Below are positions 55,056 to 64,000 of a stretch of DNA of 64,000 nt, in pieces (positions within the stretch are counted from its first letter, which is position 1; every line of letters begins with the position of its first letter). The notes under the pieces are model-generated. The model ran no database searches. It saw only the letters and a program-made list of their open reading frames with translations, and was not told where the DNA came from. The stretch is taken from assembly GCA_002496565.1 (NCBI GenBank), contig DAKJ01000019.1:44268-108267 (forward strand), read 5' to 3'. The DNA comes from Methanosarcina sp. UBA289 (GTDB lineage: Archaea; Halobacteriota; Methanosarcinia; Methanosarcinales; Methanosarcinaceae). Position numbers and translations under genes: made by a program.

Positions 55056-55698
55056 GTTTTTCTCATCTCATTATAATTTTTTTTACGTTTTTACATTGAT
55101 ATAATTAGGTTATACTGACTATAAATATTTATCCCATTCAACTAACATTATTTAGATAGTATTCTAGGTTTTTAATTCACAAAGCATTTCATTAATCAAA
55201 ATAATCTTATTTTACTGCTAAATTTTTTTACAAAAACTTATGTAATTATTATGATATTTATAGGATTTCAGAACTTTTCAGCTGATAATTTTAATAATTC
55301 GCATTACAGAGTAAAGTTTCCAAAATACGTAATTATTCTGCTATTGATTTCCGATTTAACACCAATTTATTGAGCTTCTATGAAGGAGTTGAGAATAACT
55401 ACAAAACGTGTTTAGAAGCAAGAAAAAGGTAGCTACTCAATTTCCATCAATTTTCCATTTATGTACCCAATTAATAGGAAAAGTTTAAATGTACAATCAG
55501 GAAAAAATATTGATTTTCGAAAAAAATACTTCAGAATGTAAGCAGTAAGACTTTACTGCCCTAAATTAAGAATTAGAGAATGAGTAAGTTATAAAATCAG
55601 CATAAAACGGAAAAGAACATCGAAGCACTTTCATATAGAATAAATTAAACTTACCTACAAAAGAACAAAGTTTACCTATAACAGATATGGAAAAAGAT

Positions 55699-55726
55699 TA
55701 GCCCCAGGTTTATGGAACCCCGGGCG
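55699..55726 (-). terminator. Hairpin after thioredoxin gene
   Basis: GCCCCAGGTT/AACCCCGGGC pairing (8 of 10) around a short loop, about 25-50 bases past the thioredoxin stop, followed on the minus strand by TAATCTTTTTCC. Confidence 0.5.
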
Positions 55727-55749
55727 GTCTTTATCAGAAAAACTGAGGG

Positions 55750-56016
55750 TCAGAGGATCTTATCGAGTTCCGACGCCAGTACACTACCCTGGGTAACTCC
55801 CATGAAGCGCTTTACTTCAGTCCCATCTTTCTGAATTATCAGTGTCGGGACCGCGTGTATGCCGTATTTGGAGGCCATTTCTTGGTTTTCATCCACATCG
55901 ATAACTTTGAACTCAACCTTATCCCCATACTTTTTCTCAAGCTCTTCAAGAATCGGTTTTTGCATTCTGCAAGGTCCACACCATGTTGCGGAAAAGTCCA
56001 ATAACATCGGTTTCAT
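55750..56016 (-). CDS. trx: Thioredoxin-like protein
   Basis: 88 aa from ATG 56016, chosen because GGTGATTTT sits directly upstream and the small size fits archaeal thioredoxins. A longer frame runs back to 56184 but its N-terminus is not conserved-looking. Active site WCGPC (Cys13, Cys16), cis-Pro HAVPTLI, and the FMGVTQG end. Cytosolic disulfide reductase. Its reductase partner is not in the window. Confidence 0.92.
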   Translation of the reverse strand: MKPMLLDFSATWCGPCRMQKPILEELEKKYGDKVEFKVIDVDENQEMASKYGIHAVPTLIIQKDGTEVKRFMGVTQGSVLASELDKIL

Positions 56017-56313
56017 AAAATCACCTTTATATTTTGAAAGGTCTGAGACTTTCTCTGTTTTTGTTTGATCCACTCCGGGAAGCATATAGAAGAGTCGTAC
56101 ATATACTACCTGAAAAGGCCTGTACGACAAAGCTGCCGGAAACCCAATCCTGATGATAGGCGACATAAAAGCTGGATTTACCAAATACAGGGTCGGGACT
56201 CAATTAATTGTATATATTATCTTCGAGAATATATAACGCTTATCTCAAACACATAGGTTTTACTGAAATGTATTCATAAGAGAAGCCAGAGTAACTTTAA
56301 CTGAACTAAAGAG

Positions 56314-57123
56314 TTATTCCTTTTTCCCTCTACCTTTATCCCCGGTCATGCTTCTGATTATGTTACCAAAATACATACATCCTTCCATGGGGATCGTTGG
56401 CACATCTAGAGACTCATTAACCATATTTACAGGAGCGCCACGGATCAGCACGCAGGGAACTCTTTCTCCAGCTTCTCCCATAAGAAGTTCGGCAGCAGAA
56501 ACAAGGTTATCTGCTACAGCCTTATATGTAATACGAAGAGCTTTTCCATAGATATCGTTGGTTCCCCGTGCGTCTTCCACAGGCACAAAGCCTGAAACTC
56601 CAAGTGCAATTCCCGAGCATCCAAGCCTGAGAGGCTGGGTCCTGCTATCCCCTATAATTACCCCCAGCTTGCATGAATAACGCTGTTCAAGCTCTTTCCG
56701 GATCTTTTCCGAACTTTTTCGTGGGTCTTTGGGGAGCAGGATCACATGACCTTCAGGGGCGTTAGAAGCGTCAATACCTGCATTCGGAGCCAGAACACCT
56801 TTCGTAATTGTAAGGGCAGCTCCAGGCACACCTCCAAAAATCTCATCGCATTCCTGAAGCACGAGTTCCATTTCCCTGGGATCGATCTCGTACTTTTCCC
56901 CAAGCACCTTTGCCCTTTCACCTGGAGTAACGCTTTCAAGCTTTACAACTCTTCTTTCCGCCGTGCCAACAGCAGATTCGGCAAGCACGAAAATATCCCC
57001 TTCAACCGGGACAAGACCCGCTTCCTCCAGGGCCGTTTCTAGAATCTGTACGATATCGTCCCCTTCCCTGATAATAGGGGTCTTAATTCCGAATATCTGA
57101 ATGGAAATATTTTTTGAACTCAT
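56314..57123 (-). CDS. cofE: Coenzyme F420-0:L-glutamate ligase
   Basis: 269 aa. GTP-dependent enzyme adding gamma-linked glutamates to F420-0, producing the hydride carrier of methanogenesis. Family blocks seen: EGDIFVLAESAVGTAERRVV, TITKGVLAPNAGIDASNAPEG, LGVIIGDSRTQPLRLGCSGIALG with the metal-binding residues, and GCMYFGNIIRSMTGDKGR at the end. Single gene. 57124-57484 upstream is AT-rich with repeated AATATTAATAAAT-like stretches and no gene. Confidence 0.95.
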   Translation of the reverse strand: MSSKNISIQIFGIKTPIIREGDDIVQILETALEEAGLVPVEGDIFVLAESAVGTAERRVVKLESVTPGERAKVLGEKYEIDPREMELVLQECDEIFGGVPGAALTITKGVLAPNAGIDASNAPEGHVILLPKDPRKSSEKIRKELEQRYSCKLGVIIGDSRTQPLRLGCSGIALGVSGFVPVEDARGTNDIYGKALRITYKAVADNLVSAAELLMGEAGERVPCVLIRGAPVNMVNESLDVPTIPMEGCMYFGNIIRSMTGDKGRGKKE

Positions 57124-57484
57124 GTTTTACTGCCTTTAAAAACGATGATTTACTTTAGTTTCCTGAACCAGGAATCGATGATACGGCATCAAGCAGTAGA
57201 ATGCTGAAGGATATTGATAAATGTATCCGAATATTAATAAATATATTAAACTATTTATATACTTGTCAGAATATTCGCACTTGTTTTTAAGTATAAATAA
57301 ATATATTTGAATATTAATGAATTCCTATGAATATTTATATACTTACATTAAATTTTTGGGAAATCATATTCTATATATAGAACTCCGAAGATAAAAACGT
57401 ATCCGAAAATTTACTGGAAAACTCAAAGTAACCTTCCAGATAGATTAAAATCTAACTTGAAAACTTTCTCTTATGAGATCAATA

Positions 57485-58354
57485 TTAGAGATGGGTCATA
57501 AGTGATTGTTTCAGTTCAGTATAACACCTTTCGAAGATAGCTTGTTCAGCTTTGATTTCCGTTATTCCAAATTCATAGAAGGTTGCAAATTCCCTTACTC
57601 TGAGTTCAAAATTATGCTGGTATTTTAAACCAGTATTGATTTTTGCCACCTGAGTATACTTGGCAGCTTTGAATACCAGCTTTGACTCCTCAAGAGATTC
57701 CAGGCTACGGGCAAATCCATTAGCTAATACCATTTTTTCCCAGTTGGCAGCCCACATAGGAGTAAGCATGAAAGTCCTCTCCCCTCTTAAATCCTTTGTT
57801 ACTTCCATAAATGATTTTTTGCCCCCAAGAGTCGCACAGATGCAATCGTCGGTGATTTCTCCTTCAGCGTCCCTGAGCAACACGAGAGGACATTTAAGAT
57901 ACTTAAAATCTTTTTCAACGTCCTTAAGCACGTTACCACAAAGTCCATAGAGTAAAAGCAGCCCATCTGAGAAGAGTGCCATTTTTAGAATAGCATCATA
58001 TATGTTCATTTTCAGCCTGGCACGTTGTTTCTGTCCTGTGCCCACAATTTCAAGAATGTCAAGCACAAGAATTAGCCCAGAACTCCCTTCTTGCTGTAAA
58101 CTCTTGAAACTTCTATGTGTCTCGAGATCTTTAAGAGCAATTTCCCGGCAGGGGACGCCTACTTCTCCAAACTTTCGTACAATATCCTCAGAACTCTCAT
58201 TATTAAGTATTAGAATTTCGTCCACCTTTTTATCATGCTCCAGGAGATGAACAATTTCATCTTCAAAGATTTTGCATGAAATGATGCTTATTACCTTCAT
58301 TGCTACCTCCTTTTCGGGTTTCTCCAATCTGGCGGAGAAATCAAAATCCATCAA
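57485..58354 (-). CDS. DUF1638 domain protein
   Basis: 289 aa; ATG at 58300 (MKVISIISCKIFEDE) after GGAGGTAGC may be the true start, giving 271 aa. Family features: ISCKIFEDEIVHLL near the start, GLLLLYGLCGN in the middle, and CPLVLLRDAEGEITDDCICATLGG with paired Cys. DUF1638 genes often neighbour corrinoid methyltransferases in methanogens. Here the next gene upstream on the same strand is an Mts-type fused methyltransferase, so a role in methyl-compound use or cofactor metabolism is inferred. No enzymatic residue set is established. Confidence 0.8.
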   Translation of the reverse strand: MMDFDFSARLEKPEKEVAMKVISIISCKIFEDEIVHLLEHDKKVDEILILNNESSEDIVRKFGEVGVPCREIALKDLETHRSFKSLQQEGSSGLILVLDILEIVGTGQKQRARLKMNIYDAILKMALFSDGLLLLYGLCGNVLKDVEKDFKYLKCPLVLLRDAEGEITDDCICATLGGKKSFMEVTKDLRGERTFMLTPMWAANWEKMVLANGFARSLESLEESKLVFKAAKYTQVAKINTGLKYQHNFELRVREFATFYEFGITEIKAEQAIFERCYTELKQSLMTHL

Positions 58355-58566
58355 ATCGGGATGTCAAAAAAGAAGATAAAGTACAAACATAAAGCAAAAA
58401 TCTTTTTAGGCTCTGTAGAATCCCTCCAAATTCTGATATGATTGAAGTGAAAATATTAGATGATGTACTACTGAATAGCGAGAGTTATTCTTGATTTTAA
58501 TTTATGGGCGGGCATTTTGATAGGTTTTCTACAGAGCTGTTTTTGATCTTCGCTTTTTTGTTCTTA

Positions 58567-60468
58567 TTATCCAATAATCCTCTTCTGTAGTTCCGGCCCT
58601 TTCTCGGCAACTAGGTATGTTTCCGCAGTAACTGCATCGCATGCAGCACCTGGCGGGACTTCGCATCCCGTAGAGATCACGTACCTGGACTGCATTCCGT
58701 TGTCCTTCAGAGTATTCAGGACACCTTCCATGAGCTCCATGGTATCATCCTTAATTTTCTTGAGACCATCTGGAGAGTTATCAAGGAATATTATAGGGTT
58801 TGCCTGGCCCATAAACATTGTTTCCTTGCCATGGTTGGTGATGAGGTACCTGTAGTCCTTCGACCCCTTGTTAGCTTCATGTGGGTAGTAAGTATAGCTG
58901 TACGCTTTAGCTTCCCACTTATGGATAAGATCCCAGTGCGGGGCATCAGCACAGTTGTGGATAATTACAGGCTTGTTGTATTGCTTATAGAGAGGCGCGA
59001 TTCTATTTTGCATGATCTCACCTTCGGTCATCATGTATTCATCGGCACTCATGATGAAGTTGTTTGTCCAGAGGGTAACCATACAGAGGTTGTCAGGCTG
59101 GGCTTCTTCAAACATCATTTTCATGACGTTCTCTACATATTCGGTAGTCTTTTCAAGCCCCTTCTTCACGACATCTGGATTTGTCTTGATATCGGCGAGG
59201 ACGCGAGATGCACCCATGATCTGGGTAAGGGCAATCATCGGGCCTTCGATGAGTGCGGTCATCGGGGCATTCAGGCTGTGAGCCTTTTCGGTCGCAAGCT
59301 TGTTGCCCATAATCAGGTTATAGGCACGGGTGCCTTCCTTAAGCTCCGGGACCTCTAGTTTCTCATAGTCCTCAAGGTGTCCCTTTGCAGCCGGCGTATC
59401 CTCTTCCGGATATCGTATATCTGCGCCAAAATCGGCAGCGTCTACACAAAGGTCTGTCAGGCCTATGAAAGTGTCCATGTTGAAGTACTTGATACCCGTG
59501 TAGACACATTCCGCATACTTTTCGGCGTTGGTTGAGTAATCCTTGTAAGTGCAGGGCACAAACTTCCTTGATACTCCACAGGCAAGAGGCGCGGTTGGCA
59601 GCCTGTCGACTTTTTTGTCATCAAAGGCGGCTGTGAACCGCTCAGCCTTGGTCATGGCTGATACGAATTTCGGCACAACTGAGTCGAATTCTTTCATGAC
59701 TTTTTCAGCAGTAATCCTACCAATATCCACAGCGGCTTTCGGAGCCTTTGCAGCAAGGATCTCTCTATATTTTCTCCTGGAAAGCGCAATCTGCTGGTCG
59801 CTCCACCTTTCCTCAGTTGGTGGAAGTGCCTTTACTGCTTCAAGCGCCCAATCAGTTGCCGAGCTTGCATCATACCTCATCGCATCGGCCCCGATTTCCT
59901 CTGCAAACCTTTCCGAAATTGGAGCTCCTCCAACAATGACCTTTACTGCGTCCCGGATCCCCTCTTCCTGAAGCATTTCTATGACCCTTTCCATGCCTGT
60001 CATGGTGGTGGTCATAAGTGAACTCATGGAAATGATATCGGCCTTATTCTTTTTTGCAGCTTTGATAAACTCTTCCAGGAGCACATCGGATCCAAGGTCA
60101 ATTACCTTAAAACCGGCAGCAGACATCATTGTCTTTACAAGGTTTTTCCCGATATCGTGCACGTCCCCTTCAATTGAGCCTATCACAACAGTTGCAGGTT
60201 TTTCCGCACCCTCGATCTTCACATGAGGTGTCAGGATATCCATTCCGGCATACATTGCAGTGGAAGCAATGAGCAACTGAGGGACAAAAGCCTCTCCCTT
60301 ATCGTATTTTTCGCTTACTATCGACATTCCCTTGGCAAGCCCATTAATTATCGCTTCATAGGCATCTACCCCTTCATCTAGAGCTTTGCGTGCCAGTTCT
60401 TCTGCAAGATCTTCATCACCTTCGATAACAGCATTCGCTAGCTCTGTTAATATTTCTTCTTTTGTCAG
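58567..60468 (-). CDS. Fused corrinoid protein/methyltransferase, MtsD/F/H-type methylthiol:CoM methyltransferase, apparent CTG start
   Basis: N-terminal corrinoid domain with GDVHDIGKN (axial His104 on the extended numbering), SMSSLMTTT and GGAPISERF. C-terminal MtaA/UroD-like domain with a zinc site HNCADAP and TGCEVPPGAACDA. The first ATG (60327) cuts the corrinoid helical cap. Reading upstream adds 47 codons (TKEEILTELANAVIEGDEDL, EELARKALDEGVDAYEAI) that complete it. The only plausible initiator is CTG at 60466-60468, behind GAGGGGGT at six bases. Total about 633 aa. Known members move methyl groups from methylated thiols such as dimethylsulfide to coenzyme M. Confidence 0.88.
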   Translation of the reverse strand: MTKEEILTELANAVIEGDEDLAEELARKALDEGVDAYEAIINGLAKGMSIVSEKYDKGEAFVPQLLIASTAMYAGMDILTPHVKIEGAEKPATVVIGSIEGDVHDIGKNLVKTMMSAAGFKVIDLGSDVLLEEFIKAAKKNKADIISMSSLMTTTMTGMERVIEMLQEEGIRDAVKVIVGGAPISERFAEEIGADAMRYDASSATDWALEAVKALPPTEERWSDQQIALSRRKYREILAAKAPKAAVDIGRITAEKVMKEFDSVVPKFVSAMTKAERFTAAFDDKKVDRLPTAPLACGVSRKFVPCTYKDYSTNAEKYAECVYTGIKYFNMDTFIGLTDLCVDAADFGADIRYPEEDTPAAKGHLEDYEKLEVPELKEGTRAYNLIMGNKLATEKAHSLNAPMTALIEGPMIALTQIMGASRVLADIKTNPDVVKKGLEKTTEYVENVMKMMFEEAQPDNLCMVTLWTNNFIMSADEYMMTEGEIMQNRIAPLYKQYNKPVIIHNCADAPHWDLIHKWEAKAYSYTYYPHEANKGSKDYRYLITNHGKETMFMGQANPIIFLDNSPDGLKKIKDDTMELMEGVLNTLKDNGMQSRYVISTGCEVPPGAACDAVTAETYLVAEKGPELQKRIIG

Positions 60469-60706
60469 TGTATAACCCCCTCAAAGCAATATTTTAGAAA
60501 TTAGATTCTAAATTTTTTTGATGTTTCCCATATAATGACATGAAAAAATCATGTGGCAAAAGTCAGCAATTATACAAGATATAAGATTCGTAAATATAAA
60601 TATTCTCATGATAAAAATACAGGAAAGTAAACCTTGAATCAAAAGCAGGAGAATGAAGGAAATCTCAAAAGACAGGAAAGAAAAACGGGTTTTATATATT
60701 GAGTTC

Positions 60707-62356
60707 TTACTTTTTTAGCCTAATCTCATCAACCCGCAGCATGCTGCAGGCAGTTTCGGTAGCGGAAACGATAGCCAGCTTTTTGATGCTCGCAAGGTCA
60801 TAGAAAAAGGGTGCATCTGCCCGAACTTTGCCTGATAGGTCGATCCTGGCTTCCTCCCCCCTGCTGTAGCTGGCAGCTATTTCGGTCATAGCGTCCAGCG
60901 CGTTCATTCCTGCATTTCGAGCCAGAGCTTTTGGGATTTCTTCAAGGGCATTCGCATACTCGAGCACAGAAAGCTGTTCTTTGCCTTCAAGGGTAAGCGC
61001 ATAAAGCCTTAGCATCTGCGAAAGGTCAAACTCGGCCCCTCCTCCACCTGTGACGATCATTTTGTTCCTGTAAAGGAAAGCCGCACTATTCAGGGCATCA
61101 TCCACAGCTTCCTCTACCTTCCTCAAGTTATATTTGACAGGTTCCCAAACCAAAATGCTCATAATAGGCTGGTTCTGGACCCGGATAAATACAAAGTTCT
61201 CATGACACTTCTTTATAACTTCTAGGCTGTCAGCTCTGCCCAGCCTTTCTGGGGCAAGCTCGTCGCTGATGACCATGATTTGAGTCCCTGTAGCTTTAGA
61301 GAGTTTTTCCAGGTCCTTGAGTTTGAGTTTTTTAAAGAGCAGAATGCTCTTCCGTGCCAGAGCCTCCTCTATGCATGGGTCTACATTCCCCTCACAGAAG
61401 ACCACATCTGCCCCACTTCCGATTATTTTGTCTGCAAAACCCCGAAGAATATCTTTTTGCTTATCTCTGAAGCTATAGGCGGTCTCAAGGTCCCGAGCTA
61501 TCTTATCATGCTTGGGGCTGAGATACTCGCTTTTGAATTTAAGGTCATAATTCAGGATCAGGAGGGAATGTTTGTTGAAATTCCGGGGCATATCGGGCCT
61601 TGCAGGAGATTCGTCCATTATCAAACCTTCAAGGTAATCAACCTCAGGCCCCCCGGATTTTTGGAGAATTTTTATATTTTCGTTCAGGTCCAAACACCCC
61701 TCAGGAGAGAGGCAGTTGAGGCGTTCGACCACCCTGAGAACCACGTGTGTGAGCTCTTTTGCAAGCCCCGGCTGCATGCCCTTACTAAGAGCAGCCCCCA
61801 GCACGACAGCATAGCTTTCCTCATAAGATTTTGCAGGCCTGCTGCTGTATTCCAGTAACTCGTAAGCCTTGTAAAGTGCAAGCCGATACCCTCGGACAAC
61901 CGTATTTGGGTGAACTCCGTTCCGGATAAGTTTGACCCCATTTGCGATAAGAGCAGCCGCCAGGATCACAGCAGTTTTTGTCCCATCCCCACAGGCTTTG
62001 TCCATGGATTTTGCCAGGTTTTTCAAAGCCGTTACGGCAGGGTGAAGGATGTCAATTTCTTCCAAAATAGTCTTTCCGTCACTGGTTACAACGATTTCGT
62101 TTACCGGATTGATGATTAGCTTGTCAAAACCTTTTGGGCCAAAAGAAGAGCGAAGAAGTCTGTTAACTTCCCCGCATACCATTTCAAGGTGGCTGGTTAG
62201 CTCTTCTCCTTTCACGGGCCCTTTGATCCCGATTTTTTTTCTGATACTTTCAGCCAGCTGGTCAAAAGCAGTATCTGGAACTTCCTGTGACATTTTTCCG
62301 GCCGTTGCATTAGACTTAATAGATATTTGCGGGGCAGGTTTGATTTTAGATGCCAT
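60707..62356 (-). CDS. Divergent group II chaperonin (TCP-1/Hsp60 family)
   Basis: 549 aa. Full-length relative of the thermosome subunit with all three domains: SSFGPKGFDKLIIN, SDGKTILEEIDILHPA, ACGDGTKTAVILAAALI, and the C-terminal VTGGGGAEFDL...NAGMNALDAM. Several near-invariant ATPase residues differ: GDGTTT is GDGTKT and the usual NAGxDPID Asp is Asn. The Gly/Met-rich tail is absent. Methanosarcina species are known to carry such extra, divergent Hsp60s besides the regular thermosome. The role may be specialised. Single gene, just upstream of the Mts gene on the same strand. Confidence 0.9.
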   Translation of the reverse strand: MASKIKPAPQISIKSNATAGKMSQEVPDTAFDQLAESIRKKIGIKGPVKGEELTSHLEMVCGEVNRLLRSSFGPKGFDKLIINPVNEIVVTSDGKTILEEIDILHPAVTALKNLAKSMDKACGDGTKTAVILAAALIANGVKLIRNGVHPNTVVRGYRLALYKAYELLEYSSRPAKSYEESYAVVLGAALSKGMQPGLAKELTHVVLRVVERLNCLSPEGCLDLNENIKILQKSGGPEVDYLEGLIMDESPARPDMPRNFNKHSLLILNYDLKFKSEYLSPKHDKIARDLETAYSFRDKQKDILRGFADKIIGSGADVVFCEGNVDPCIEEALARKSILLFKKLKLKDLEKLSKATGTQIMVISDELAPERLGRADSLEVIKKCHENFVFIRVQNQPIMSILVWEPVKYNLRKVEEAVDDALNSAAFLYRNKMIVTGGGGAEFDLSQMLRLYALTLEGKEQLSVLEYANALEEIPKALARNAGMNALDAMTEIAASYSRGEEARIDLSGKVRADAPFFYDLASIKKLAIVSATETACSMLRVDEIRLKK

Positions 62357-62439
62357 TTATTTCCACCTCAGAAGTGTTCCGATTCCAATTGCGGAAAGTC
62401 TTGTTTCAACAGGCTGATCCAGAATCGGTCCTATATTAG

Positions 62440-62660
62440 CCTGTTTAAGATCGAAATGAATCCTGTCAGGTCCCGCTTGTAGGCAGCCATATGTTCCTCC
62501 ACAAGACTTCGCGCAAGCCCACGCCCGTACTCAAGTGCCGCCTTATAGTTCCCGAATGTCATCCGCGCTCAGGTCGATCATGTTAAATCCAATCGCAGTA
62601 AGCATTGTCTTGACAAATTTCTTGCCAATGTTATATAACTCCCCGAGGTTATATTCAGTT
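62440..62660 (-). pseudogene. Corrinoid-protein fragment
   Basis: Minus-strand frame at 62543-62647 reads LGELYNIGKKFVKTMLTAIG then FNMIDLSADD and stops. This is the cobalamin-binding motif region of a corrinoid methyltransferase protein (normally GDLHNIGKN), with the axial His replaced by Tyr. An overlapping second frame (YKAALEYGRGLARSLVEEHM) to about 62440 is open but not recognised. A small decayed relic beside the chaperonin gene. Otherwise 62357-62898 is non-coding. Confidence 0.5.
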
Positions 62661-62898
62661 GAATATTTCAGGATTTTGAACTTTCTCCCACAGAAAATAA
62701 TGGTATAAATTTATTGTTAATTACAAAGAACCATTACCCGCTCAATTAATATATATTATCAAATTTTATAAACATTTTCTGTAGGAAAAAAGGAGAAAAT
62801 TAATGATATAAGATATAAAATAGACAAAACAGGAAGTTTTAAAACTTAAAGAAAAGGAAAAGAAACCTCCCATTTAAAGTGAATGTTTTTGTATTTCG

Positions 62899-63777
62899 TT
62901 ACTTCCCTGAAATTCCAGCCATAGAAAGCAATCTTGGAGTATTTTTATGAGAGCCTACAGGCATAATGTGAACCCCTCTGGAGAGGTTCATAAGCTCTTT
63001 TATAGTTTCTGAAGCTATGGAAAGGCCTTCCTCGATCGGATCAGGTGCATCTTTTATGCGAAACATAATATCTTCAGGCACACGAATTCCCGATATATTC
63101 TTATTCATGAATTCGGCCATACCCAGGGATTTAAGAGGAATCAATCCTGCAATTATAGGCACTTCAAGGTGGCTTATAGCCTCCATAAACTCCTCAAACA
63201 TGCCCACATCATAGACTGCCTGAGTCTGGATGAAATCAGCTCCACATCTGACTTTCTTTTCAAGCTTTATGAGTTGTAGAGGTTTTTCAGGGTCTATGCC
63301 AGAAACCGCTCCTGTACAGAAAGAAGTCCCTCCGTCAAGCCTGTTTCCTGCAAAATCGATGCCTGAATCAAGTTTTTTGACAATTTGTAGGAGCTGTACG
63401 GAATCAAGGTCGTATACAGGCTTTGAACCAGGGTGATCTCCGCAAGAAGGAAAATCCCCTGTCATCAGGCAGATATTTCGGATACCCAGAGCATGCGCTC
63501 CCAGAAGATCAGACTGAAGTCCGAGCCTGTTCCTATCTCGACAGGTGAGCTGCATAATAGGCTCATGTCCTTCGTCAAGAAGAAGCTTGCTAAAAGCCAG
63601 GGAACTCATATGCATAATTGAGCACTGATTGTCCGTAACATTTATAGCATCTGCAATGCCTTTGAGCTGACGAGCATCTTCTAGAGGAACTGAAAATCTT
63701 GTGCCCTTAGGAGGGGAGACTTCAGCAGTAACCAAAAATTTGCTGGAATTCAGTTTTTCACGAAAATTAAAAAGCAT
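62899..63777 (-). CDS. metF: Methylenetetrahydrofolate reductase (MetF)-like protein
   Basis: 292 aa TIM-barrel flavoprotein family. FLVTAEVSPPKGTRFSVPLEDA, AINVTDNQCSIMHMSSL, LTCRDRNRLGLQSDLLGAHALGIRNICLMTGD and GADFIQTQAVYD match the MetF core. It is slightly shorter than bacterial MetF, like the archaeal/acetogen form. In Methanosarcina, which uses tetrahydromethanopterin for methanogenesis, this folate-type enzyme would serve one-carbon biosynthesis. No metV partner is within the window. The last 223 bases (63778-64000) hold no supported gene. Confidence 0.88.
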   Translation of the reverse strand: MLFNFREKLNSSKFLVTAEVSPPKGTRFSVPLEDARQLKGIADAINVTDNQCSIMHMSSLAFSKLLLDEGHEPIMQLTCRDRNRLGLQSDLLGAHALGIRNICLMTGDFPSCGDHPGSKPVYDLDSVQLLQIVKKLDSGIDFAGNRLDGGTSFCTGAVSGIDPEKPLQLIKLEKKVRCGADFIQTQAVYDVGMFEEFMEAISHLEVPIIAGLIPLKSLGMAEFMNKNISGIRVPEDIMFRIKDAPDPIEEGLSIASETIKELMNLSRGVHIMPVGSHKNTPRLLSMAGISGK

Positions 63778-64000
63778 TGAGTAACAATATTAGTAATGAA
63801 ATTATTTAAAGCCATGCTCCTAACGGGTTTAGCAACTTAAAGAAGATTAGGTCTTTTGATTATTACATCGTTATTGAAAATTTGAAAACCTTGAATCTAT
63901 AAAGACTAGAGATAATTAAGGCTTTGAGGCTATCAAAACTCAGAAGTCAGGAAAGGCGTTTTTAACCTGAAAAAAAGAGGGTCGTGTCCCTAAGTTATTG

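Overview
This window looks like chromosome of a methanogenic archaeon of the genus Methanosarcina. The clues are an archaeal EF-1alpha/S10 pair, ribosomal L37e beside an Lsm protein, the Hel308 helicase, RLI/ABCE1, the F420 ligase CofE, a fused corrinoid/methyltransferase of the MtsD/F/H type, a divergent thermosome-like chaperonin, DUF1699 and DUF1638 proteins, and secreted proteins with PGF-CTERM-like tails. Intergenic DNA is long, AT-rich and full of short repeats and gene relics. I cannot name the species from sequence alone. No rRNA, tRNA or CRISPR array was seen.

Layout. 1-1.6 kb: end of a ribosomal-protein/elongation-factor operon (tuf, rpsJ). 1.6-8.5 kb: surface and secreted proteins, with a decayed C39-like peptidase behind a structured leader, two tandem seven-bladed YVTN propeller proteins, a DUF4139 protein and a TnpB transposase relic. 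8.7-19.6 kb: an uptake island with an MFS transporter and a class I methyltransferase on the minus strand, then on the plus strand two solute-binding lipoproteins, a second related methyltransferase and oppBCDF. A C-terminal scrap of a third binding protein lies on the minus arm. 20-26.4 kb: small redox or stress genes (AhpD-like, TrmB regulator, hemerythrin, ferredoxin, SnoaL-like, CGGC, cupin, siroheme sulfite-reductase-like protein, HxlR regulator). 26.6-38.6 kb: a decay-rich stretch with broken acyl-CoA synthetase, rhodanese, MATE and YjbQ genes, interspersed with an intact methyltransferase, potassium transporter Kup, MarR and TrmB-like regulators and a large NlpC/P60-PKD surface protein.

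38.7-64 kb: housekeeping genes, mostly on the minus strand: purF, rpl37e and lsm; thiDN and trpB2 on plus; hisD; hel308; rli; an MBL-fold hydrolase; thioredoxin; cofE; DUF1638; the Mts-type methyltransferase; a divergent chaperonin; and a MetF-like reductase. Three 135-aa DUF1699 paralogues are scattered among them.

The most interesting points are: (i) the methyltransferase/MFS/ABC island, which resembles a small-molecule export-import system such as a metallophore locus; (ii) two genes whose homologous N-termini are reached only from ATT or CTG codons behind good Shine-Dalgarno sequences; (iii) a structured, SD-sequestering leader at 2.36-2.49 kb; and (iv) a repeated pattern of short tandem duplications, several in promoters or inside decayed genes.
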